Assembly: GCA_964632995.1 (NCBI GenBank)
Contig: CAZWDL010000009.1
Span: 27,192-91,191, forward strand
Length of the DNA: 64,000 nucleotides
Origin: CAZWDL01 sp964632995
GTDB lineage: Bacteria > Bacteroidota > Bacteroidia > Chitinophagales > Saprospiraceae
Reading direction: 5' to 3'
Shown: piece after piece, positions 19,823 to 29,350 of the stretch
Numbering within the stretch: the first letter of the stretch is position 1
How the letters are laid out: the number at the start of each line of letters is the position of its first letter
Position numbers and translations under genes: made by a program
The notes under the pieces: generated by a model
Told to the model about the DNA's origin: nothing
Databases searched by the model: none
Seen by the model: the letters and a program-made list of their open reading frames with translations, nothing else

Positions 19823-20926
19823 TTACTCTTCCATCATTTGGGTGAAGGTATCAAAAAGATAGCGGGCGTCGTGTGGGCCGGGCGCCGCTTCCGGATGATA
19901 CTGCACCGAGAAGGCCTGTTTGCCTTTCACGCGAATGCCCTCAACTGTATCATCATTGAGATTGACGTGAGTCACCTCTACTTTGTCCTTATTGGTCTTG
20001 ATGGCATCGGGACTGACGCCGAAACCGTGGTTTTGGCTGGTCACCTCGCAGTGGCCGGTCACCAGGTTTTTGACGGGATGGTTTATACCCCGGTGGCCAT
20101 GGTGCATTTTATAGGTTGGAATATCGACGGCGAGGGCCAGCAACTGGTGGCCCAGGCAAATACCGAATACCGGTTTGTCTTTTTCCAGCAATGTTTTGGT
20201 CGTTCTGACCGCGTAATCCATGGATGCCGGATCACCGGGACCATTGGAAAGGAAATACCCATTGGGATTCCACGCTTCCAAGACGGCCGGATCTGTTTTG
20301 GCGGGGAAGATGCGAAGGTAGCAATTGCGCTTGGCCAGGTTTTCGAGGATATCTCGCTTGACGCCATAGTCGAGTACTGCTACCCGGTACAGTGATTTGG
20401 GGTCTCCAAAGTTATAAGCTTCTTTCGTGCTAACTTCGGAAGCCAGTTCCAGTCCATTCATAGAGGGTACTGCTTCCAGTTTGTGTTTCAGTTCATCGAT
20501 ATCCGTAATTTCAGAAGAGACGATGGCGTTCATCGCTCCCTGGTGGCGGATATGGCGAACGAGGGCCCGGGTATCCACATCCGAGATACCAACGAGTCCT
20601 TCCGCTTCGAAGTATTTCTGAATCGATTGATCGGCCTTTACTCTGGAATAGGGAACCGTAAAATTTTTGCAAATCAGACCGGCGATTTTGATACTTTCCG
20701 ATTCCGTCTCGTTATTTTTTGTTCCGTAGTTGCCGATGTGGGCATTGGTCGTTACCAGGAGCTGACCGTAGTAGGAGGGATCGGTAAAAATTTCCTGGTA
20801 GCCGGTCATACCGGTATTGAAACAGATTTCGCCGGCAGTGGTTCCGGTTTTTCCGGCAGCTTTCCCGTGAAATACTGTACCGTCTTCCAGTAGGAGGATG
20901 GCAGGTGCAGACTGGTTGTTGCTCAT
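19823..20926 (-). CDS. carA: Carbamoyl-phosphate synthase small subunit
   Basis: CarA (367 residues) hydrolyses glutamine and passes ammonia to CarB for carbamoyl phosphate, used in pyrimidine and arginine synthesis. The N-terminal CPSase small-chain domain contains CFNTGMTGYQEIFTDPSY (35-52). The C-terminal class I amidotransferase has LSNGPGDP (226-233), nucleophile Cys257 in GICLGHQ, and His344 and Glu346 in QYHPEA, so the triad is intact. carB is not in the window. It follows the ribosomal operon terminator and has its own promoter. Confidence 0.96.
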   Translation of the reverse strand: MSNNQSAPAILLLEDGTVFHGKAAGKTGTTAGEICFNTGMTGYQEIFTDPSYYGQLLVTTNAHIGNYGTKNNETESESIKIAGLICKNFTVPYSRVKADQSIQKYFEAEGLVGISDVDTRALVRHIRHQGAMNAIVSSEITDIDELKHKLEAVPSMNGLELASEVSTKEAYNFGDPKSLYRVAVLDYGVKRDILENLAKRNCYLRIFPAKTDPAVLEAWNPNGYFLSNGPGDPASMDYAVRTTKTLLEKDKPVFGICLGHQLLALAVDIPTYKMHHGHRGINHPVKNLVTGHCEVTSQNHGFGVSPDAIKTNKDKVEVTHVNLNDDTVEGIRVKGKQAFSVQYHPEAAPGPHDARYLFDTFTQMMEE

Positions 20927-21022
20927 TTATAAAATCCCTTTTTTCGACGTTGAGGTTAGCGGGCTGTCAAGGAATAACCCTTGATTAAACCGGTTGATTC
21001 TCCGTCGTGTTCAAAATCGGTG

Positions 21023-21030
21023 CAAAGATA
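21023..21030 (-). promoter_or_regulatory. carA-eno promoter (-7 element)
   Basis: The minus strand reads TATCTTTG, an exact TAnnTTTG. The position 19 nt upstream reads TTTT rather than TTTG. It sits 21 nt past the rplQ terminator stem and would give a leader of about 90 nt before carA. Confidence 0.6.
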
Positions 21031-21050
21031 AATATAACTTGTGGATAAAA

Positions 21051-21085
21051 AAAAGGCGATACCGGGAAGACCGGTATCGCCTTTT
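21051..21085 (-). terminator. Intrinsic terminator of the ribosomal protein operon
   Basis: A perfect 15-bp stem (21051-21065 with 21071-21085) with a 5-nt loop is followed on the minus strand by a run of T (rc of 21047-21054). It lies 23 nt past the rplQ stop. This is the clearest intrinsic terminator in the window. Confidence 0.9.
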
Positions 21086-21107
21086 ATCCTATCTGATACA
21101 AACATTT

Positions 21108-21599
21108 TTATTCTTCTTCATCCGAGGTTTCTTCCTGCGGTGAGGCAGCGGCAGCGGCGGCCTGAGTGCTTCCGCCACGGCGGCGGCGACGTCTGCGGCT
21201 GCTACCACCGGTTCCGACATCGGTTTTCGTTTCGTAGACCTCGTTGAAGTCCACCAGTTCAATCATAGCCAGTTCGGCGCCGTCACTGGGACGGAATCCC
21301 ATCCGGATAACGCGGACGTAACCACCCGGGCGATCCCCTACTTGCTCGGCGATTGGGCCGAAAAGTTCTTTGATAGCTTCTTTATTATTGAGATAGCCGA
21401 ATACTACCCGCCGGTTGTGTGTGGTATTGCTTTTGGCTTTAGTGACCAGCGGTTCGATGTATTGCCGCAAGGCTTTGGCTTTAGCCAGCGTGGTATTGAT
21501 ACGCTTGTGCGTGATCAGGGCAACCGCCAGGTTGCTCAGCAGCGCTTTGCGGTGGGCCGACTTGCGCTTAAGATGATTGAACTTCTTACCGTGTTTCAT
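21108..21599 (-). CDS. rplQ: Large ribosomal subunit protein bL17
   Basis: This 163-residue protein is the last gene of the ribosomal supercluster. The first ~115 residues are the conserved L17 core ([20 protein letters not shown], then [19 protein letters not shown]). The tail is unusual: a run of seven arginines and glycines, an alanine stretch and a final acidic SDEEE. Bacteroidota L17 proteins often have extra tails, but this three-part low-complexity tail is longer than the E. coli form (127 residues). Confidence 0.95.
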   Translation of the reverse strand: MKHGKKFNHLKRKSAHRKALLSNLAVALITHKRINTTLAKAKALRQYIEPLVTKAKSNTTHNRRVVFGYLNNKEAIKELFGPIAEQVGDRPGGYVRVIRMGFRPSDGAELAMIELVDFNEVYETKTDVGTGGSSRRRRRRRGGSTQAAAAAASPQEETSDEEE

Positions 21600-21825
21600 T
21601 AAAAGATAATTTTCTTCGCAACACTTTTGTCCGGGTTACTGATGTAAACGGCCGCAGGCAAACCTTCGCCAGACATTGGTTATTGCAGTTTTTCGATAAT
21701 GTCATCCCGGTGGAGGGACGACCTGCCTTTAAAAAGGTCAATTCCGGATTTCAGCCGGAGAGGATCTGGAGACAAGAGGAAGGGCGCGTATCAGAAGTAT
21801 CGCCTGTTCTTCCTGTCTTCCAACC

Positions 21826-22824
21826 TTAATCTTCCTCAAGCTTGTACTTCGATAGGTCCATACCGAAAGTCAAGCCTTTATCCTGGAGCAGCTCTTCGAT
21901 TTCGACCAGCGACTTCTTACCGAAGTTGCGAAACTTGAGCAGCTCGTGCGTATCGTATCTGACGAGTTCCGCCAGGGTATTGATTTTAGCGGCTTTAAGG
22001 CAATTGTATGCCCGGACAGACAGGTCGAGATCTTCCAGAGAAGTTTTGAGCAATTTGCGCATGTGCAGGATATGCTCGTCGACGATATTGTCTTCGCGAC
22101 CACCTTCCATGTCGAAGGTGATGTTCTCATCGGTGATCAACATGAGATGCTGGATGAGGATGCGCGAAGCCTCTTTAATAGCTTCTTCCGGATGGATGGT
22201 GCCGTCCGTTTTGACATCGATGGATAGTCTTTCGTAGTCGGTGCGCTGTCCAACCCGGGTATTTTCGACGCGGTAAGCCACATTTTTAATGGGTGTATAG
22301 ATTGCATCGACCGGGATGACGCCGATAGGAGCGTCTTTGGGCAGGTTCTCGTCGGCCGGCACGTAGCCCCGTCCTTTGGTAATCGTCAGTTCCATTTCCA
22401 GGTTGACGAAGGGTTCCATGGTGCAGATAAGCAGATCGGGGTTCATCACCTTAAAAGCATTGGTGTGTTCCTCGATATCACCGGCATGGAATTCCTCTTT
22501 ACCACTGATGGTCAGGTATACTTTCTCGTTGGATATTTCTTCATCACTTACCACTTGCTTGATGCGAACCTGTTTGAGGTTCAGCACGATATCGACAACA
22601 TCTTCCACTACCCCGCGGATGGTTGCAAACTCGTGATCGACGCCGGCGATGCGGACGGCGGAGATAGCAAACCCTTCCAGGGAAGAGAGCAGAACTCTCC
22701 GCAGAGAGTTACCGACAGTTTGACCGAAACCTGGCTCAAGGGGTTTGAATTCAAAGAGTCCTTCGTAGTCGTCGGACTTTTGCATCACAATCTTGTCAGG
22801 CTTCTGGAAATTTAAGATGCTCAT
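21826..22824 (-). CDS. rpoA: RNA polymerase alpha subunit
   Basis: RpoA (332 residues) dimerises to start RNA polymerase assembly. The N-terminal domain shows [26 protein letters not shown] (27-52). A linker leads to the C-terminal domain (about 255-325) with helix-hairpin-helix DNA-contact sequence [18 protein letters not shown]. It is co-transcribed with rpsD upstream and rplQ downstream; the 226-nt spacer before rplQ is long and holds imperfect inverted repeats but no obvious gene. Confidence 0.97.
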   Translation of the reverse strand: MSILNFQKPDKIVMQKSDDYEGLFEFKPLEPGFGQTVGNSLRRVLLSSLEGFAISAVRIAGVDHEFATIRGVVEDVVDIVLNLKQVRIKQVVSDEEISNEKVYLTISGKEEFHAGDIEEHTNAFKVMNPDLLICTMEPFVNLEMELTITKGRGYVPADENLPKDAPIGVIPVDAIYTPIKNVAYRVENTRVGQRTDYERLSIDVKTDGTIHPEEAIKEASRILIQHLMLITDENITFDMEGGREDNIVDEHILHMRKLLKTSLEDLDLSVRAYNCLKAAKINTLAELVRYDTHELLKFRNFGKKSLVEIEELLQDKGLTFGMDLSKYKLEED

Positions 22825-23005
22825 AAGCTAACTTAGTTGAAACGTTGAAAGGAGTGTTCCGGTTTGGTTTTTGAGTATGGCAACTATTGCAGTTACCCGT
22901 TTTCTCATGTGATAAAACCCGCCTTGGCGAAATACTGGCCAGGCAGGTTATCAGCTAAGTGATTTTGACAGCCCGCTCGCTGTAGGAGGGCTGCCAAAAC
23001 CGGTA

Positions 23006-23617
23006 TTACTTTGAATACAGTTCGACGATGAGCTGTTCGTTGATTTTTTCAGGAATACTTTCCCGTTCGGGATATTCCAGGAATTTGCCCTGTTTTTTAT
23101 CGGGGTTAAATTCCAACCACTGGAACTTGCGCACATCGGATTTGCTTTGTACACTTTCGCGAATGACTTTCAGGCTTTGTGATTTTCCACGCACGCCGAC
23201 AACATCGCCGGGGCGAAGCTGGCAAGAAGGCACATTGGTCAGCACGCCGTTGACGGTAATGTGTTTGTGGGAGACCAACTGACGGGCGGCGCGGCGAGTC
23301 GGCGCCAAACCGAGTCGAAACACCGTATTATCAAGCCGGGCTTCCAGCAATTGGAGCAGTACTTCCCCGGTTACGCCTTTTTTACTGTTAGCGGTTTCGA
23401 ACAGGTTTCGGAATTGGCGCTCCAGCACACCGTAGGTGTACTTCGCCTTTTGCTTTTCCTGTAACTGCAAGGCATAATCGGATTTTTGGCGTCTTCTGCG
23501 GGTATTGCCGTGCTGACCGGGCGGATACTTCTTTTTTTCGAACGCTTTGCTGTAACCGAAGATCGGCTCTCCGAAAGATCTTGCCTTTTTTGTTTTAGGA
23601 CCAGTATATCTAGCCAT
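23006..23617 (-). CDS. rpsD: Small ribosomal subunit protein uS4
   Basis: S4 (203 residues) is a primary 16S rRNA binder. The S4 RNA-binding domain is visible at about 92-155 ([31 protein letters not shown]). The N-terminus lacks the four zinc-binding cysteines of the C+ form, so it is the zinc-independent type. In other bacteria S4 represses the alpha operon by binding the rpsM leader. A 181-nt spacer to rpoA contains two small inverted repeats. Confidence 0.96.
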   Translation of the reverse strand: MARYTGPKTKKARSFGEPIFGYSKAFEKKKYPPGQHGNTRRRRQKSDYALQLQEKQKAKYTYGVLERQFRNLFETANSKKGVTGEVLLQLLEARLDNTVFRLGLAPTRRAARQLVSHKHITVNGVLTNVPSCQLRPGDVVGVRGKSQSLKVIRESVQSKSDVRKFQWLEFNPDKKQGKFLEYPERESIPEKINEQLIVELYSK

Positions 23618-23695
23618 TGTGGATCAATAATTTTCTATTGAATTGGGTAGAAGCGATTCACGAAGGCGGAACCGGCCTACCGGATACTGTTTAAA

Positions 23696-24106
23696 TTATA
23701 CTCTTCTGCGCTTGGGCGGGCGGCAGCCGTTATGGGGCACCGGCGTTACGTCCTTAATTTTGGTCACCTTGATACCGGCGGCATCCACCGCACGGATGGC
23801 GGCTTCTCTGCCTGAGCCCGGGCCTTTCACGAAAATCTCAGCGGTGCGCATACCAGCGTCATAAGCTGTTTTGGCGGCCTCCGAGGCGGCGATCTGTGCT
23901 GCATAAGGGGTATTCTTCTTTGACCCCCGAAATCCGGCTTTACCAGCCGATGCCCAGGAGATGACCTGCCCTTGCTTATTGGTCATCGAAATGATGATAT
24001 TGTTAAAGCTGGCCTTTATATATGCATAGCCTTCCGGCTGCACGGAGATATTTAGCTTTTTAGCTTTCTTAGAGGCTTTGCCTCCTTTTCCCTTTGCCTT
24101 TGCCAT
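23696..24106 (-). CDS. rpsK: Small ribosomal subunit protein uS11
   Basis: S11 (136 residues) sits on the platform of the 30S subunit near the E-site. The family signature [20 protein letters not shown] is followed by the C-terminal [18 protein letters not shown]. The N-terminus has a basic lysine/glycine extension ([16 protein letters not shown]). Length is close to the usual ~129. Confidence 0.96.
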   Translation of the reverse strand: MAKAKGKGGKASKKAKKLNISVQPEGYAYIKASFNNIIISMTNKQGQVISWASAGKAGFRGSKKNTPYAAQIAASEAAKTAYDAGMRTAEIFVKGPGSGREAAIRAVDAAGIKVTKIKDVTPVPHNGCRPPKRRRV

Positions 24107-24137
24107 TTCGTTAGTCGATTATTGGATTAGGTATGGA

Positions 24138-24515
24138 TTACTTCGTCACCTTCTTCTTGTTCGCTACCGTCTTGCGCTTACCTTTGCGGGTACGCGCATT
24201 AGTCTGGGTGCGCTGCCCCCGAACCGGAAGGCCTTTGCGGTGCCGCAAACCACGGTAGCATCCGATATCCATCAAGCGCTTGATATTCATCTGCACCTGT
24301 GAACGGAGCTCCCCTTCTACTTTGAAGTCATCAGAGATGATGCGGGTAATTTCCCGGATGTTATCATCTGTCCAGTCTTCTACGATAATACTTTCATCTA
24401 TCCCTGCTTTCTCCAGGATAGTTTTGGCCGAAGAAGGACCTATGCCGAAGATATAGGTCAGACTTACAACGCCTCGTTTTTTTCTAGGTAAATCGACACC
24501 TGCGATACGAGCCAT
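24138..24515 (-). CDS. rpsM: Small ribosomal subunit protein uS13
   Basis: S13 (125 residues) makes inter-subunit bridges in the 30S head. The start [19 protein letters not shown], the [14 protein letters not shown] helix-turn motif and the C-terminal [21 protein letters not shown] signature are all present. The leader 33 nt upstream carries a large hairpin (24548-24604). Confidence 0.96.
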   Translation of the reverse strand: MARIAGVDLPRKKRGVVSLTYIFGIGPSSAKTILEKAGIDESIIVEDWTDDNIREITRIISDDFKVEGELRSQVQMNIKRLMDIGCYRGLRHRKGLPVRGQRTQTNARTRKGKRKTVANKKKVTK

Positions 24516-24547
24516 ACTCAGTTTGAAATTTATTAAATTTCGGATTC

Positions 24548-24604
24548 GCGATTATCGCCTGGCTCGTACATCCTCAGCGGAGAGCGGAGCTCGCGGATAA
24601 TCGC
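24548..24604 (-). promoter_or_regulatory. Hairpin in the rpsM leader
   Basis: GCGATTATC (24548-24556) pairs perfectly with GATAATCGC (24596-24604) around a 39-nt GC-rich interior that can form smaller helices. It begins 33 nt before the rpsM ATG. In E. coli and Bacillus, S4 represses the alpha operon at the rpsM leader, so this is a plausible autoregulatory site here; that link is inference. Confidence 0.45.
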
Positions 24605-24634
24605 CAATCCAAAATTGTATTTCTGAATTAAAGA

Positions 24635-24751
24635 TTAACCTTGACGTTGTTTGAACTTGGGGTTCTTCTTATTAATAATGTAAACCCTGCCTTTTCTTCT
24701 GACGATTTTGCAGTCAGCAGAACGCTTTTTTACGGAAGTTCTAACTTTCAT
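24635..24751 (-). CDS. rpmJ: Large ribosomal subunit protein bL36
   Basis: The small gene codes for 38 residues: [19 protein letters not shown] followed by [19 protein letters not shown]. It ends with the diagnostic KQRQG. Only one cysteine remains of the usual zinc-ribbon set, so this is the zinc-independent C-minus version. It lies between infA and rpsM, as in many bacteria. Confidence 0.95.
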   Translation of the reverse strand: MKVRTSVKKRSADCKIVRRKGRVYIINKKNPKFKQRQG

Positions 24752-24784
24752 GGTTATACTGCTTTTCAAATTTTCAGGATAGCA

Positions 24785-25003
24785 TTACTTGTAGCGGTAA
24801 GTGATACGGCCCCGTGTCAAGTCGTAGGGCGACATTTCCACTGCAACTTTGTCTCCCGGCAAAATCCGGATATAATTCATGCGCATTTTTCCCGAGATGG
24901 TGGCAATGATCTGATGATCATTTTCCAGCCGTACCCGGAACATGGCATTGGACAAAGCTTCTTCAATAATCCCGTCCTGTTTAATCAAGTTTTTCTTAGA
25001 CAT
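24785..25003 (-). CDS. infA: Translation initiation factor IF-1
   Basis: IF-1 (72 residues) is a single S1/OB fold that binds the 30S A-site during initiation. The start [23 protein letters not shown] and the end [16 protein letters not shown] match the family along the full length. It follows map by 96 nt and may also be read from its own promoter at 25023. Confidence 0.97.
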   Translation of the reverse strand: MSKKNLIKQDGIIEEALSNAMFRVRLENDHQIIATISGKMRMNYIRILPGDKVAVEMSPYDLTRGRITYRYK

Positions 25004-25022
25004 AGTCTAAAATTTCGGAGTG

Positions 25023-25030
25023 CAAAGATA
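25023..25030 (-). promoter_or_regulatory. Possible internal promoter before infA
   Basis: An exact -7 motif TATCTTTG is read on the minus strand 20 nt before the infA ATG. There is no TTTG at the correct -33 spacing. If active, it would raise expression of infA, rpmJ and the alpha operon independently of secY-map. Confidence 0.45.
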
Positions 25031-25099
25031 GGAAAAATAAATGACTTTTCACGCTCTTTACACAAAAATCATTCAATTTAATAACAATAGGCAGCGGTA

Positions 25100-25921
25100 T
25101 TAAGCCGTTACCGATTTTAAAATCACTTCCCGGACGTTATCATTTTTACGGATTGCTGCTTCGATAGGCCGGTGATCCGACAGGATATCAGCCTTGTCCT
25201 TTCCTACTGCTACGGTGTGCTCATAATGAGCAGAGGGTTGGCGATCTCTGGCGAATACCGTCCAGCCATCGGGTGCCGTGTGCACCTCTTTTTTACCCAG
25301 GTTGACCATGGGTTCGATGGCGATCACTAAGCCTTCTTTCAACAACATACCTCTGCCCCGGCGCCCGTAGTTAGGGACTTCCGGAGATTCGTGCAGCGAC
25401 CGGCCCAGTCCGTGGCCGACCAGTTCTCTGACGACCCCGTACTTGTGATTCCGTTCCACGTAATTCTGGATTGCGTATCCCACATCGCCGATGCGGTTTC
25501 CGCTCACTGCCTGTTCTATTCCCAGGTGCAAAGCCGTATTGGTCACGCGGCACAACTCCATTACTTCCTCCGGTAATTCTCCCAGGAGGAAAGTATAAGC
25601 GGCGTCGCCGAAATAGCCGTTCATCTGAACGCCACAATCAACAGAGACGATATCGCCCTCTTTAAAGACCTGTTCCTTGCTTGGAATACCATGAACAACC
25701 TGTTCGTTCACCGAAACACACAAGGTTGCAGGAAAGCCGCGATATCCTTTAAATGCAGGTTTTGCGTGATGATCCAGAATAAGGGTTTCCGCTGCCTTAT
25801 CAATTTCAGCTCCGCTGATCCCGGGTCGGATGATGCTGGCCACTTCGGTGAGTGCTTTACACACCAGCAGGCAATTTTTCCTGATCAGCTCAATTTCTTC
25901 TTGCGTTTTATAAAAAACCAT
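25100..25921 (-). CDS. map: Type I methionine aminopeptidase
   Basis: The 273-residue enzyme removes the initiator methionine. All five metal ligands are visible: Asp95 (VSVDCGV), Asp106 (YFGDAAY), His170 (VGHGLG), Glu203 (AIEPMV) and Glu234 (YEHTVAV), with substrate His78. It follows secY by 235 nt; adenylate kinase, which often lies between them in other phyla, is absent. Confidence 0.96.
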   Translation of the reverse strand: MVFYKTQEEIELIRKNCLLVCKALTEVASIIRPGISGAEIDKAAETLILDHHAKPAFKGYRGFPATLCVSVNEQVVHGIPSKEQVFKEGDIVSVDCGVQMNGYFGDAAYTFLLGELPEEVMELCRVTNTALHLGIEQAVSGNRIGDVGYAIQNYVERNHKYGVVRELVGHGLGRSLHESPEVPNYGRRGRGMLLKEGLVIAIEPMVNLGKKEVHTAPDGWTVFARDRQPSAHYEHTVAVGKDKADILSDHRPIEAAIRKNDNVREVILKSVTA

Positions 25922-26056
25922 TCGCGATTACTTCTCCGTCTGTCCAGTTAGTAAAACCTTCCATATAACTACCTGGAGCTAAAAATTGTTTAAGCCCGCT
26001 GTTTACGGGCTGTAAACGCTCTCTCAGCGTTCTTTGGTTCCTTTTTATATTAATTT

Positions 26057-26092
26057 CAATTGGTTGGCCGGCAGATACCGACCAACCAATTG
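26057..26092 (-). terminator. Hairpin between secY and map
   Basis: CAATTGGTTGG (26057-26067) pairs perfectly with CCAACCAATTG (26082-26092). It lies 65 nt past the secY stop. No T-run follows directly, only an AT-rich stretch, so it could be a partial terminator, a processing site or an mRNA-stability element. Confidence 0.45.
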
Positions 26093-26156
26093 AGGAGATT
26101 CGGCTTTTAGCAAGCGTGAATCACCTGTTTCTTCAATTCGCCTGTCATCCGAGCTA

Positions 26157-27527
26157 CTACATACTAGCACCAATGCCCTGTACCCGGCTTCTGCCCTGTA
26201 TGCGTCCAGATTTTACGAGGCCGTCGTAGCGACGCATGAGCAGGTGGCTTTCGATTTGCTGCAGGGTGTCGAGCACGACTGCCACCAGGATCAGGAGGGA
26301 AGTACCGCCGAAGAACATCGCGAAGGCCTGATTAACACCGAAGGCGGCAGCGAAGGCCGGCATAATGGCGATGAGGCCCAAAAAGATAGATCCCGGCAGG
26401 GTGATGCGGGTGGTAACGGCATCGATGAAATCGGCTGTGGGTTTACCCGGTTTTACGCCGGGAATAAAGGCATTTTGCCGTTTCAGGTATTCGGCGTATT
26501 GCTGTGGATTCACCAGCAGAGCCGTGTATACGTAGGTAAACAGCACCACCATAACAAAATAGATGACATTATATATTGGCGAGGTAAAGTCGTTCAGCTC
26601 GCGCAGCAGCCAACTTGCCTGCACATCGGTACCTCCCCCGCCGACAAACTGGGCGGCGGTGACCGGCAGGAACATGAGTGCCTGGGCGAAAATGATCGGC
26701 ATCACCCCGGCGGCATTCACTTTGAGCGGGATGTAATCCCGGACGCCGGCAGCCGGCATCTGATTGGAGCCGCGGCCCACCATGCGTTTGGCAAACTGAA
26801 TAGGGATTTTACGGACGCCCTGCACGACCAGGATGGTGGCCATGACCACCATGAAAAGGGCGGCGATTTCCAGAACGAAGATGATGAGGCCGTTACTAGC
26901 CAGCTGTGACTGGAATTCGAATATGAAAGCCTGCGGCAGTGCGGCGATGATACCCACGGTAATCAGCAGGGAAACACCATTGCCGATACCACGATCGGTG
27001 ATGCGTTCGCCCAGCCACATGGCGAAAATAGTTCCGGTAGTTAGAATAATAATATTCGAGAACCAGAAGATCCCTGTCGGTATAGAGGGATCGACAGCGC
27101 CGAGGCTGTTGATGTAAGTCAGGTAACCGCCACCCTGTACCAAGGTTATTGCAACGGTTAGCAGACGGGTAATCTGATTGATTTTCTTTCTACCCGACTC
27201 ACCTTCCTTCTGCTGAAGGCGCTGAAAATAGGGAACGGCAAAGCCGAGCAACTGGATGATAATCGATGCCGTGATATAAGGCATGATTCCCAGCGCCATG
27301 ATAGCGGCGTTGTTAAACGCGCCTCCGGTAAAGACGTTAATCAGTCCCAGCAGGTCGTTAGGCGATCCCTGATTGGCTGCATTTTCCAGCACGGAAGGAA
27401 TGACGCCCGGCAGTACTACGTAAGAGCCGAAACGGAATACGAACAGCATCCCCAGCGTAAACAGAATCCGGTTACGCAATTCCTTAATCTTCCAGATATT
27501 CTGTAGGGTGGTGATTAACTTTTTCAT
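26157..27527 (-). CDS. secY: Preprotein translocase subunit SecY
   Basis: SecY (456 residues) is the channel of the Sec translocon with ten predicted membrane helices. Recognisable elements are the N-terminal LRNRILFTLGMLFVFRFGSYVVLPGV, the plug region after it, the conserved GIGNGVSLLI near 180-190 and a C-terminal ESHLLMRRYDG tail. It follows rplO by only 9 nt. Confidence 0.97.
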   Translation of the reverse strand: MKKLITTLQNIWKIKELRNRILFTLGMLFVFRFGSYVVLPGVIPSVLENAANQGSPNDLLGLINVFTGGAFNNAAIMALGIMPYITASIIIQLLGFAVPYFQRLQQKEGESGRKKINQITRLLTVAITLVQGGGYLTYINSLGAVDPSIPTGIFWFSNIIILTTGTIFAMWLGERITDRGIGNGVSLLITVGIIAALPQAFIFEFQSQLASNGLIIFVLEIAALFMVVMATILVVQGVRKIPIQFAKRMVGRGSNQMPAAGVRDYIPLKVNAAGVMPIIFAQALMFLPVTAAQFVGGGGTDVQASWLLRELNDFTSPIYNVIYFVMVVLFTYVYTALLVNPQQYAEYLKRQNAFIPGVKPGKPTADFIDAVTTRITLPGSIFLGLIAIMPAFAAAFGVNQAFAMFFGGTSLLILVAVVLDTLQQIESHLLMRRYDGLVKSGRIQGRSRVQGIGASM

Positions 27528-27536
27528 TGCTACGTT

Positions 27537-27983
27537 TTAAACAAGATTAACACTTCCTCCAAGTTTCTCAATCGCTTCTTTGGCGCTGGCAGAACAAGCG
27601 TGGGCGCTTACCGCCAGCTTACTCGTCAGCTCGCCACTACCCAGGATCTTGATTTTATCACCTTTGCGGGCAATACCGTTGGTAACGAGGGTTTCCTGGT
27701 CAATGGTATCGAGATTGTATTTATCGGCGATCGCCTGCAGGCGGCCAAGATTCAGTGGAACGTAAGTCTGTCGGTTTGGATTGTTGAAACCGCGTTTGGG
27801 CAGCCGCATCTGCAGCGGCATCTGGCCACCTTCAAAGTTGCGTTTGATTTTGTAGCCAGAGCGGGACTTGGCGCCCTTATGTCCCCGTGTAGAGGTTCCT
27901 CCGTAGCCAGAGCCTTGTCCTCTGGCAATGCGCTTTCTGTTCTTCACGGAACCTTTGGCAGGCTTTAGATTATGTAAGTCCAT
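27537..27983 (-). CDS. rplO: Large ribosomal subunit protein uL15
   Basis: L15 (148 residues) begins MDLHNLKPAKGSVKNRKRIARGQGSG-like and contains the glycine/arginine-rich rRNA-binding extension GGTSTRGHKGAKSRSG. The C-terminal KLGGSVNLV closes the globular domain. It is followed directly by secY, the standard spc-operon order. Confidence 0.96.
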   Translation of the reverse strand: MDLHNLKPAKGSVKNRKRIARGQGSGYGGTSTRGHKGAKSRSGYKIKRNFEGGQMPLQMRLPKRGFNNPNRQTYVPLNLGRLQAIADKYNLDTIDQETLVTNGIARKGDKIKILGSGELTSKLAVSAHACSASAKEAIEKLGGSVNLV

Positions 27984-28050
27984 TGCTCTACAATATTTTT
28001 ATACCGCTGTGGCGAAAACTTTTCGCACGGAAAATTAACAATAAAAATAA

Positions 28051-28070
28051 CTCCCGATGGTAATCGGGAG
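28051..28070 (-). terminator. Short hairpin between rpmD and rplO
   Basis: CTCCCGAT (28051-28058) pairs with ATCGGGAG (28063-28070) with a GGTA loop. On the minus strand a T-rich stretch follows (TTATTTTTATTG). It has intrinsic-terminator form inside the operon, so partial attenuation is possible. Confidence 0.5.
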
Positions 28071-28078
28071 GAGATAAT

Positions 28079-28258
28079 TTACACTTTTTCGACCGAAATC
28101 AGGTGTTCCACTTTTTTTAACATCCCCTGTATTTGGGGGGTTTCTTCGTGAACCACGCTATGATTGATCCGGCGCAAACCTAGCGCCTTGATCGTGTCCT
28201 TTTGTTTTTTAGGACGGTCGATGGTGCTCTTCACCTGTGTAACTTTGATCTTACCCAT
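28079..28258 (-). CDS. rpmD: Large ribosomal subunit protein uL30
   Basis: This gene codes for 59 residues, beginning MGKIKVTQVKSTIDRPKKQK and continuing DTIKALGLRRINHSVVHEE, then the typical hydrophobic end HLISVEKV. It matches L30 over its full length and lies between rpsE and rplO. Confidence 0.95.
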   Translation of the reverse strand: MGKIKVTQVKSTIDRPKKQKDTIKALGLRRINHSVVHEETPQIQGMLKKVEHLISVEKV

Positions 28259-28307
28259 TGGTCCGGAGCTTTTTTGAGCGGAAAAGGGCTAGCCTTAACC
28301 ACTGCTG

Positions 28308-28826
28308 TTATCCATTAAATAATTTTTCCATCGAGATACTGCGTTGACGGGCAACTTCCATCGGGCTTCTCAGCTTGGAAAGCGCATCGATCGTCGCCTT
28401 AACCACGTTGTGGGGGTTGGACGATCCCATGGATTTAGCCAGTACATTGTGTACGCCGGCGATTTCCAGCACGGCGCGCATCGCACCACCGGCAATCACA
28501 CCGGTACCGTCGGCAGCCGGTTTGATCAGTACCTTGCCGGCACCGTATTTTCCTTTCTGTTCGTGGGGGATTGTCCCCTCATGGAGCGGAACCTTGATCA
28601 GGTTCTTTTTGGCGTTGTCAACCGCTTTAGAGATGGCCTCCGACACATCGCGGGCCTTACCCAGGCCGTGACCGACAGTGCCTTTGCCGTCCCCTACCAC
28701 TGCGATAGCCGCAAAACTAAAGGTACGACCACCTTTGGTTACTTTGGCTACCCGGTTGAGGTTGACCAGCTTCTCTTTCAGATCGGTTTCTGCGGGTTTT
28801 ACCCTATTAGAGCTTCTTTTAGCCAT
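28308..28826 (-). CDS. rpsE: Small ribosomal subunit protein uS5
   Basis: S5 (172 residues) contributes to decoding accuracy and mRNA unwinding. The dsRBD-like N-domain has [25 protein letters not shown], and the C-domain has [26 protein letters not shown] 28826 ([10 protein letters not shown]) is chosen; the open frame continues 15 codons further with no family similarity. Confidence 0.96.
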   Translation of the reverse strand: MAKRSSNRVKPAETDLKEKLVNLNRVAKVTKGGRTFSFAAIAVVGDGKGTVGHGLGKARDVSEAISKAVDNAKKNLIKVPLHEGTIPHEQKGKYGAGKVLIKPAADGTGVIAGGAMRAVLEIAGVHNVLAKSMGSSNPHNVVKATIDALSKLRSPMEVARQRSISMEKLFNG

Positions 28827-28895
28827 TATTTGAAAATTTTTCTGTGTTCCTGAGCACGCGTTGTTCGTCAATTAAACTCAAGCGGAACAACGTTT

Positions 28896-29249
28896 TTAAA
28901 ATTTAAGACCTCCTTCACGGGCACCTTCAGCCAGAGCTTTCACCCGGCCGTGGTACAGATAACCGCTGCGATCGAAGACGACGTGTTCAATGTTCGCCTC
29001 TTTAGCCCGTTCGGCCAGTAATTTACCGACGTGCCGGGAGTGATCAGTCTTGTTACCTTCTTTGGGGATAGAATCCTCGCGCGAATCGGCGGTGCAGAGC
29101 GTATGACCGCTCAAGTCGTCAATAAGCTGTGCATAGATAAAGCGGTTGCTGCGAAAAACACTCAAACGCGGACGCGCGACCGTTCCCCGGATATTTCTGC
29201 GAATCCGGTAATGAATACGCTTTCTTCTCGACAATTTAGAAACTGACAT
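28896..29249 (-). CDS. rplR: Large ribosomal subunit protein uL18
   Basis: L18 (117 residues) binds 5S rRNA. The [20 protein letters not shown] motif and the C-terminal [26 protein letters not shown] are diagnostic. Position after rplF and before rpsE is standard. Confidence 0.96.
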   Translation of the reverse strand: MSVSKLSRRKRIHYRIRRNIRGTVARPRLSVFRSNRFIYAQLIDDLSGHTLCTADSREDSIPKEGNKTDHSRHVGKLLAERAKEANIEHVVFDRSGYLYHGRVKALAEGAREGGLKF

Positions 29250-29350
29250 GATCCTATTTTCTTTTTGACTTTAGTGTAGCGCCTTGACCCGGCGAGAGTC
29301 GTAACAAAACCCAAAGTCCTTCTATAATAGTATTAAATAAGCGGCGTGGT

